A stretch of DNA of 30,199 nt from CBINFS01 sp966250015 (GTDB lineage: Bacteria; Bacteroidota; Rhodothermia; Rhodothermales; DASSAV01): the NCBI GenBank assembly GCA_966250015.1, contig CBINFS010000041.1, forward strand, positions 1 through 30,199, in the 5' to 3' direction. Below, in pieces: positions 24,808-30,199 of the stretch. How positions within the stretch are numbered: the first letter of the stretch is position 1; each line of letters starts with the position of its first letter. The notes below the pieces were generated by a model. The model had not been told where the DNA came from, did no database searches, and worked only from the letters and a program-made list of their open reading frames with translations. The translations under genes were made by a program, and so were the position numbers.

Positions 24808-25173
24808 ACGGGAACAGGGTGATTCAGGTGAGAGGAAAGCAACCAGACCTGAAACGATCCAGGGGACCTCATTATTTCTTTCTTCCCCACACCGTTCACT
24901 TTTTTGTCTGTAGAGATATGGCCTAAGGATAATGTCGGGGCTCCCTCTTTTTATGTTTTGTCTCCTTGATGGGTGTAATATCGGGCCTAAATACCCTTCA
25001 CACAAACTTCAAATAAGGGGTATCGCGTTGAGAACTGGCGGCTGGAAAAAGCAGAGAAGACGAAAAACCTTTCGCTGGTGCCTCAAAAACGGAGTCTTTT
25101 CACGTTACTATCAGGTTAGCTACGCATTCTGATTTGAAATCAAGCTGTTTTTCCAATCCAGAGGTTACGAGAA
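24808..25173. other. Divergent region between serine hydrolase and DUF4382 gene
   Basis: About 366 bp without a supported gene. Promoters for both divergent genes are expected. ATACCCTT (24991-24998) and AAGGGGTAT (25015-25023) form a near-perfect inverted repeat with a 16-nt spacer, similar to the GGGGTA/TACCCC repeat upstream of SusC. A potential 66-codon frame here (24932-25132) has no domain or signal and is not called. Confidence 0.45.
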
Positions 25174-26070
25174 ATGGTTCGGGAAAGGATTTTGGCAGGA
25201 CTGACAGGTTTTACGCTGATTACAACGTTCGTTTTTGCAGGGTGTGACAGTGTTGGCAGTGTCGATTCAGATGGGCTTGCACCGGAAATGCCCGGCGCAG
25301 GGGAGATGGTAGTCGCACCCCCTTCGAACAACGGAAACCTCCGCGTACTGGTGACCGACGCGCCGTTCTGGTTCGATCACGTCGAAGAGGCCCTCGTGAC
25401 GATCCACCGAATCGAGCTCTACAACCGGGAGGACGGGATCGTGGTGGTCTGGCCCGACGACCTCGACGACTACGAGCCGCTCGAGTTCAACCTGATCGAT
25501 CTGCGGGACGGCATCACGGCTGAGGTCTCCGAAGTTCTGGTTCCGCCCGGTGACTACCATCAGATCCGTGTCATCGTTGACGGGCATGGGTCCGTCGTCA
25601 CGAGCGACGGTACCGTGTACGACCTCAAAATCCCCAGCGGCGAACAGACCGGGATCAAGATCAATACAAATGGCCTCGACATCGACGAAGACGAACAGAC
25701 GACCATTCTGCTCGACATACCGCTCGAGGAGTCCTTCGTAGTCAAGGGCAACCCCGATACCCCCGCTGGCATCAAGGGCTTCAATTTTAAGCCGGTCATT
25801 CACCTAAAGGACGTCAGCAAGGGCGACATCTGGTTCGATCGCTACGAAAAGTGGGAGGGTTTCCTTACGGTTTCGAGTGTGAGTGAAGACGGCCTCGAGC
25901 TGATCCTGATCGATGCGGACGGTACGCAATACGTCGTGAGAAAAGACTCCGTGAGGTTGGTAGGTATTTCGTGGGAAGACCTGCTCGCCCTCACCGACAG
26001 CCACGAGGTCGAAATCGGTTTCGTCCGTAATGAGGACGGAACGCTCGTCGTGCGGAGGCTGAAGTTTTAG
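25174..26070 (+). CDS. DUF4382-domain lipoprotein
   Basis: A 298-residue lipoprotein. The signal MVRERILAGLTGFTLITTFVFAGC ends in a lipobox (FAGC), followed by an acidic, proline-rich linker. A DUF4382 domain (about residues 55-205) begins NLRVLVTDAPFWFDHVEEALVTIHRIELY and continues with FNLIDLRDGITAEVSEVLVPPGDYHQIRVIV, SSVVV-type strands and the C-terminal FVVKGNPDTPAGIKGFNFKPVIH. The family is exported, beta-sandwich-like and of unknown function. The C-terminal about 85 residues (GFLTVSSVSEDGLELILIDA) look like a small separate beta domain. GAGG lies about 9 bp before the ATG. It is monocistronic as far as can be seen, flanked by repeat-bearing gaps. I see no frameshift. Confidence 0.88.
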   Translation: MVRERILAGLTGFTLITTFVFAGCDSVGSVDSDGLAPEMPGAGEMVVAPPSNNGNLRVLVTDAPFWFDHVEEALVTIHRIELYNREDGIVVVWPDDLDDYEPLEFNLIDLRDGITAEVSEVLVPPGDYHQIRVIVDGHGSVVTSDGTVYDLKIPSGEQTGIKINTNGLDIDEDEQTTILLDIPLEESFVVKGNPDTPAGIKGFNFKPVIHLKDVSKGDIWFDRYEKWEGFLTVSSVSEDGLELILIDADGTQYVVRKDSVRLVGISWEDLLALTDSHEVEIGFVRNEDGTLVVRRLKF

Positions 26071-26420
26071 GTGTGAGCTCCAGGGACTTGATATTAGGAC
26101 CCAGTCCGTAGATGACGCTGATGGGTGTGGATGAGGCTATGAGTGGATGATGTCCGATGGCGGGACGTTTAGTGCTACCAAGTGCACTAAACAAATACGT
26201 CATCTCCGCGAAGGCGGAGATCCAGGAAAGGGCAGTTCGAGGGAGGACCTTGGAGGCATGCGTACGCTCACATGGATCCCGGCTCGGCGGCCGGGATGAC
26301 GTGTTTATCGTATTTAGAATCGAAAACCGTCCCGCCTTCGAATTACCCACGTCGAAAATAAACCTTACACATCTGGGCCATTCGCGGACTTTATTTAATT
26401 CCTTCTTCCCGCTTTCGCGA
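26071..26420. other. Repeat-bearing gap between convergent genes
   Basis: 350 bp between the DUF4382 gene and the nuclease gene. It contains an 8-bp perfect inverted repeat TTTAGTGC (26168-26175)/GCACTAAA (26184-26191) immediately before the second composite element (26198-26301), and CGTCCCGCCTTCG at 26328-26340. No gene and no U-tracted terminator seen. Confidence 0.6.
26198..26301. repeat. Composite two-hairpin repeat, copy 2 (104 bp, inverted)
   Basis: It begins CGTCAT and ends ATGACG. The left hairpin is ATCTCCGC-gaag-GCGGAGAT, followed by CCAGGAAA. The right hairpin is ATCCCGGC with GCCGGGAT, preceded by CTCACATGG. Relative to copy 1 (15310-15412) it is inverted. Hairpin boxes and spacing are conserved, while the 36-nt core has diverged (about a third of positions agree, better at one end). 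Confidence 0.85.
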
Positions 26421-27821
26421 TCACTCCTCGAAGAACGCGCGGTTGACGAGGGTGGGGTCGAGGACGAAGGGGTTGACTTTGTCGTCCTGGATTGCGGCGA
26501 CAGCGCAGGTGCGGCGATACTCGGCGGCGTCGACGGGGTCGCGCTCATGCCACTCGCGGAGCACGTCCTTCTGGGCATCGAAGAAAGTGCGGCTGGCGCT
26601 GTCGGACGTCAGGTCGCGGTAGATCGCGGCGACGTAAAAAACGGCGCGAGCGGTGTTGCCTTTCTGGACCTCTCGCGGCTCGAACCGGCGTTCATTCGGA
26701 GGCAGGCTGCGTCCTGCGCCGGCAAAACCCTCCCGGCTGTCGAGCTCGGCGTAGGCGTCGCGATTCTCGGTGGGCGGCTCGGTGGCCGTCCGGTCTTCGA
26801 TTAGCCACAGGTCGGTTTCGCTTTCGTCGTCGATCTCGCCGAAGGGGTAGTTGTTTCGGGCGTTGTTTACGGGCAGGTAGGAGGGGAAGATGTGGTGCAG
26901 GTCGCTCCGGGCGCCGGGGTCGTCGTTACGGATGCCGTAGCTCTGCGGCCAGGTGTGCTCGGCGCTGAAGTCTCGTTCCTGGACGTACGTTCGGGCGACG
27001 TCGGGGTCCGCCGGCACGCCGGTGATGGTGTAGCCGGTGTAGACGTCGGTGACGGCGCCGTCGTGGTTGTCGATACGGGTGTAGAGTGAATCGCGCGCCG
27101 GGCCGTAGCCGTCGGGCATACGCCGGGGATCGGGGCGGTACCGATCCTCGAGGCAGTCGAGCAAAACGTCACCCAAGAGGCCGGGGCAGATCGTGACCGG
27201 GCGGTACTCGTCGGACGCACACTCGGCCAGGGTAGGGGCGTTACAGTCAGCGTGGTGCTCGCCAAGCCCCGAGAAGTCGTCGGGTGGATAGCCATTGTAA
27301 TAAACGGAAGGGTCAAAAGGGGAGGTAGCCTGGCGATTCGGCACACACACCGAGGCGCGCCTTCGTAGCACCACGTCCCTCGTCGATACGCCGCCCGACT
27401 CCCACGCATTTCCGGGGTCATAGCCGAGCTGACCGATGGCGTCCAAGACGGCGCCCCCGGGGCCACCTTTCGTCAAAACCACCGCGTCGTTTCCGTTGAA
27501 GAATCCTCCTGAAGCCGTCTGGTCCGCCCGGCCGCGAAGGGCGGGGTCGGCCCGGTCGTCCACAACGACAAACACGCCTCCGGGCTCAACCCGACCTTCG
27601 AGCTCGACGACCAGCCCGGGTTCGGTACGGCCGTTCGGGTAAATGGCGAGGACGTATCCTACGGCGGCAAGGTCGATGGTTCGGCCGGTGGGGTTGTAGA
27701 GCTCCACCGCTTTGTTGTAGCCCGATCCCTCGACGTACTCGGAGATCGTGAGGTCTTCACCCAGCTGAGCCGTACACCCCTGAAACCACAGGAAACTCAA
27801 TAAAAAGAGATATTTTGTCAT
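26421..27821 (-). CDS. Lamin-tail/endonuclease I lipoprotein (surface nuclease)
   Basis: A 466-residue exported nuclease. I chose the ATG at 27821 because MTKYLFLLSFLWFQGCTAQ is then a lipoprotein signal; an in-frame upstream ATG adds nine polar residues. A lamin-tail (LTD) domain covers about residues 23-130 (ISEYVEGSGYNKAVELYNPTG, NDAVVLTKGG), often linked to exported nucleases. An endonuclease I (EndA/NucM-like) domain covers about 205-450. Its HNH-like beta-beta-alpha-metal centre shows EHTWPQSYG (288-296), SDLHHIFPSYLPVNNARNN (306-324) and PFGE. The Cys-rich linker (CVPN, DCNAPTLAEC, CPG, DCLED) may form disulphides. It probably degrades extracellular DNA for nutrients. Being minus-strand, it is divergent from the histidine kinase gene. 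Confidence 0.92.
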   Translation of the reverse strand: MTKYLFLLSFLWFQGCTAQLGEDLTISEYVEGSGYNKAVELYNPTGRTIDLAAVGYVLAIYPNGRTEPGLVVELEGRVEPGGVFVVVDDRADPALRGRADQTASGGFFNGNDAVVLTKGGPGGAVLDAIGQLGYDPGNAWESGGVSTRDVVLRRRASVCVPNRQATSPFDPSVYYNGYPPDDFSGLGEHHADCNAPTLAECASDEYRPVTICPGLLGDVLLDCLEDRYRPDPRRMPDGYGPARDSLYTRIDNHDGAVTDVYTGYTITGVPADPDVARTYVQERDFSAEHTWPQSYGIRNDDPGARSDLHHIFPSYLPVNNARNNYPFGEIDDESETDLWLIEDRTATEPPTENRDAYAELDSREGFAGAGRSLPPNERRFEPREVQKGNTARAVFYVAAIYRDLTSDSASRTFFDAQKDVLREWHERDPVDAAEYRRTCAVAAIQDDKVNPFVLDPTLVNRAFFEE

Positions 27822-28129
27822 TTCGTTACACGTGTTTCCGTAGCCCACGGGGCAGGAATAATAAAACGTGGCGATCTTTTATGATGCATTTTGACTACCC
27901 GATTGAAAGTGAGGTTCAGCACGGAAGTGGGTGATTCCGTATTCGGATTGTCACATCTGCAATTAAGCTGTTTGTTTGTAAGGGGTGTGTCCATGTTTCG
28001 TAACACCCGCCCAAATGGCCGGGCAAGTGGCGCACTTTTGGTACAAATCTGCGTTATGAGACGCGTTTGAAGTGAGTGGGCATTTTGAGGAGAAGAAAAG
28101 GCGCCTGACGAAGAAGTTTCGCCCAGAGG
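27822..28129. promoter_or_regulatory. Divergent region between nuclease and kinase
   Basis: 308 bp expected to hold both promoters. GGGTGT (27983-27988) and ACACCC (28003-28008) form a perfect 6-bp inverted repeat with a 14-nt spacer. Directly after it, GCCC and GGGC (28009-28024) can form a second hairpin. AT-rich stretches around 27860-27890 and 27960-27980 could be promoter zones. No consensus box could be fixed. Confidence 0.4.
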
Positions 28130-30016
28130 ATGAGTACTCAATTGGACACCCCCATTAGAGCCGACAAAATGAAGGTACGAGGTAGCGGTAACGGAGAGCG
28201 TAACAGGTCTCACAATCGCCCCGAAGCCTCCACAGCAGAAGGAACCGTTACTCAGCCGATCAACGCCGCATCAAGCGATTTCAACCGCTCGGCGGCCCAC
28301 CTGGCTGCCATCGTCGAGTCCTCTGACGACGCCATTCTGAGCAAGCTTCTCGACGGGACGATCACGAGCTGGAATCACGCGGCGGAATTGCTGTACGGGT
28401 ACGAAGCAGACGAGATCGTCGGGCGGCCGGTTACCGTACTGATGCCGCAGGAGCGGCAGAACGAGTTCAAGGAGATCATGGGTGCGCTCAGCCGCGGTGA
28501 GCGCATACAGCACTACCGGACGGAAAGGCAGCGTAAGGACGGGTCGAGGATCCAGGTGTCCCTCACCATCTCGCCCATCCACGACCACAGCGGAAAAGTG
28601 GTGGGCGCGTCGACCATCGCCCGTGACCTCACAATGCAGCTCCAGCTGGAGGCGGAGCTGAAAAAGCACGCGGAGCAGCAGGCGGTCGTCGCGCGGCTCG
28701 GTCTGATGGCCTTTCAGGAGGACGACCTCCAGGTGATCATGAACGAGGCGGTGCGCGAGACGGCCCGTGTGCTCGGCGTCGAGATGTGTAAGATTCTCGA
28801 GCTGTGTCCGGACCACAAATCCCTGCTCCTGGTGGCCGGGGTCGGCTGGCACGATGACCTCATCGGGAAGGCTGAAGTGGGGGCGGGCCTGGATTCACAG
28901 GCCGGAGCAACGTTGCTCTCCAGGGAGCCGATCATCATAAAGGACCTCAAAACGGATACCCGCTTTTCCGAGCCGGAGCTGCTTCACGAGCAAGGTGTGG
29001 TCAGTGGAATCAGCGTCGTCATCCCCGGGGCGGAAGGTCCGTTCGGGGTGCTCGGAGCCCATTCACGCCGGCCGCACGAGTTCACGCGGGACGACGTCAA
29101 CTTCTTCCAGGCTGTCGCCAACCTGATCGGTGGGGTGGTCCAGCGTAAACGGTCCGACGCCCGGCTGGTGGCGCTCAACCAGTCGCTCGAGCACCGTGTA
29201 GCCGAGCGAATCGCTGCCTTGCAGCTCTTGAACGCTCAGCTCAATGCGGAGATCGGCGAGCGCAGCCGCGCCGAAAACGAGCTATCGAAAGCCAACCAGG
29301 CGCTGACCCAGCGAAACAACGAGCTGCAAGACTTTGCGTACATCGCGAGCCACGACCTTCAGGAGCCCCTTCGCAAGATCCGTTCGTTCGCCGAGCTGCT
29401 CGTCACGGACTTCGAATCGTCCATTGACGAGCGAGGGATGTTCTACCTCGACCGTATGCAGGATGCGGCCGCACGTATGTCGAGGCTCATCAACGACCTT
29501 TTAACGTTCTCACGGCTCGTGACGCAGGCCCAGCCGTTTGAGCCGGTAGACCTCAACGAGGTGCTCGATGAGGTGCTCTCCGATCTCGAGATCCGGATAA
29601 CCGAGGTGGATGGTACGGTGGACGTCGACACGCTGCCCACCATCGAGGCGGACTCGACGCAGATGCGGCAGCTTTTCCAGAACCTGATCGGGAACGCGCT
29701 CAAGTTCAGCGTAAAGGGCAGGCCGCCGGTGGTGCGTGTGACGTGCGAGACGGTCGAAGTCGACGGCCAGGAATCGGTGCGATTGGTTTTCGAGGACAAC
29801 GGGATCGGGTTCGAGCAGGAGCACGCCGAGCACATCTTTTCGCCTTTCAAACGGCTTCATTCGCGGAGCGAGTACCCGGGAACGGGCATGGGCCTGGCCA
29901 TCGTCCGCCGCATCGTCGAGCGGCACAACGGCACGATCACCGCTGAGGGTTACCCCGGCGTGGGGTCGAAATTCATCGTCGTGCTACCGAAACGGCACGA
30001 GAAGTCTGATGGGTGA
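28130..30016 (+). CDS. PAS-GAF sensor histidine kinase
   Basis: A 628-residue soluble histidine kinase with no signal peptide or membrane span, so it senses in the cytoplasm. Domains in order: a low-complexity N-terminus (1-50); PAS with PAC (about 55-170, DAILSKLLDGTITSWNHAAELLYG); GAF (about 185-340, EDDLQVIMNEAVRETARVLG); coiled coil (345-400); HisKA with phospho-acceptor His408 in YIASHDLQEPLRKI; and an HATPase with N-box Asn522 (QNLIGNALKFS), G1 DNGIGF (556-561), F-box FSPFKRLH and G2 GTGMGLAI (584-591). The H-box type resembles phytochrome-like kinases. All catalytic motifs are present. No response regulator lies in the window; one may be encoded beyond the right edge. PAS may bind haem or flavin, which cannot be judged here. 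The start at 28130 is the longest; later starts before residue 50 are possible. Confidence 0.94.
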   Translation: MSTQLDTPIRADKMKVRGSGNGERNRSHNRPEASTAEGTVTQPINAASSDFNRSAAHLAAIVESSDDAILSKLLDGTITSWNHAAELLYGYEADEIVGRPVTVLMPQERQNEFKEIMGALSRGERIQHYRTERQRKDGSRIQVSLTISPIHDHSGKVVGASTIARDLTMQLQLEAELKKHAEQQAVVARLGLMAFQEDDLQVIMNEAVRETARVLGVEMCKILELCPDHKSLLLVAGVGWHDDLIGKAEVGAGLDSQAGATLLSREPIIIKDLKTDTRFSEPELLHEQGVVSGISVVIPGAEGPFGVLGAHSRRPHEFTRDDVNFFQAVANLIGGVVQRKRSDARLVALNQSLEHRVAERIAALQLLNAQLNAEIGERSRAENELSKANQALTQRNNELQDFAYIASHDLQEPLRKIRSFAELLVTDFESSIDERGMFYLDRMQDAAARMSRLINDLLTFSRLVTQAQPFEPVDLNEVLDEVLSDLEIRITEVDGTVDVDTLPTIEADSTQMRQLFQNLIGNALKFSVKGRPPVVRVTCETVEVDGQESVRLVFEDNGIGFEQEHAEHIFSPFKRLHSRSEYPGTGMGLAIVRRIVERHNGTITAEGYPGVGSKFIVVLPKRHEKSDG

Positions 30017-30199
30017 TTTTTGGGCTTGCCGCTCTGTGGCTGGTTAATCAGTGCCGCGCGGCCCCGTTTTGCCAGCCTCAACGGCCACGTCTCACAAAGA
30101 TCCCTCACCCGCTGTGCGGGATTCGGGATGGCATCGTGAGGGTATGGCGATTGCAGTGAGGTCAGATACTTACCCGTACCTCTCTACTTGTCATTCCGA
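30017..30199. other. Right-edge gene-free tail with hairpins
   Basis: 183 bp after the kinase. GGCTGG (30038-30043) and CCAGCC (30072-30077) form an inverted repeat around the palindrome GCCGCGCGGC. A REP-like hairpin lies at 30100-30129. The window ends in GTCATTCCGA (30190-30199), matching the left end of the composite repeat (GTCATTCC), so another copy may be cut by the edge. No gene seen. Confidence 0.5.
30100..30129. repeat. REP-like nested hairpin
   Basis: ATCCC (30100-30104) and GGGAT (30125-30129) enclose the stem CCCGC-tgt-GCGGG (30108-30120). An alternative outer pairing, CCCTCAC (30102-30108) with GTGAGGG (30136-30142), competes with it. It resembles the GGATCCC..GGGATGAC units at 15212 and 26260 in outline but not in exact sequence. 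Confidence 0.5.

Noticed and set aside
24932..25132. Small 66-codon plus-strand frame upstream of the DUF4382 gene
   Set aside because: No ribosome-binding site, signal or domain. It crosses the putative control repeat and has composition like non-coding DNA.
1..30199. tRNA, rRNA, riboswitch or replication origin
   Set aside because: No cloverleaf, rRNA signature, known riboswitch core or DnaA-box cluster was found on reading both strands by eye.

Overview
The window looks like chromosomal DNA of a GC-rich member of the Bacteroidota, most likely from the Rhodothermia/Salinibacter side of the phylum. The evidence is a SusC/SusD pair, a second TonB-dependent receptor paired with a DUF4249 lipoprotein, many N-terminal lipoprotein signals, few Shine-Dalgarno sequences and high GC. 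This assignment is inferred from gene families. No rRNA, tRNA, CRISPR array or transposase was seen.

Layout. (1) 1-5295, minus strand: a defence island. It holds a type III-like restriction subunit (helicase plus PD-(D/E)XK nuclease), a vapBC toxin-antitoxin pair, and an adenine/cytosine-N4-type methyltransferase that runs off the left edge. The toxin-antitoxin pair sits between the restriction and modification genes. A 38-bp symmetric palindrome lies in front of vapB, and a strong hairpin lies between vapC and the methyltransferase. The presumed target-recognition part of the methyltransferase is visibly AT-richer than its flanks and contains a perfect 16-bp-arm palindrome. (2) 5700-14489, plus strand: an outer-membrane uptake locus. 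It has a large FG-GAP/ASPIC-UnbV (CRTAC1-like) lipoprotein, SusC, SusD and a clear intrinsic terminator. (3) 14709-15131: a small lipoprotein of unknown family. (4) 15516-18674, minus: a TonB-dependent receptor followed 6 bp later by its DUF4249 lipoprotein. (5) 19172-21414, minus: a sodium:solute symporter and a GroES-like protein, overlapping or nearly so. (6) 22009-24807: gamma-glutamyltransferase and a class C beta-lactamase-like serine hydrolase, convergent, with stop codons about 10 bp apart. (7) 25174-26070: a DUF4382 lipoprotein. (8) 26421-27821, minus: a lipoprotein that joins a lamin-tail domain to an endonuclease I domain. (9) 28130-30016: a soluble PAS-GAF histidine kinase.

The gene-free stretches carry palindromic repeats. 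A composite element of about 104 bp (two hairpins around a variable core, with CGTCAT/ATGACG ends) occurs twice in opposite orientation, at 15310 and 26198. A half element lies at 15212 and a possible further copy is cut by the right edge. A different repeat (CCCCTCCTGGACAGGAGGGG type) forms an inverted pair at 18957-19123.

Functionally, most of the window is envelope biology: import of extracellular organics (SusCD, TBDR-DUF4249, symporter, GGT, surface nuclease), next to an addiction-equipped restriction system. The most unusual parts are the restriction/toxin-antitoxin/modification arrangement and the composite repeat.
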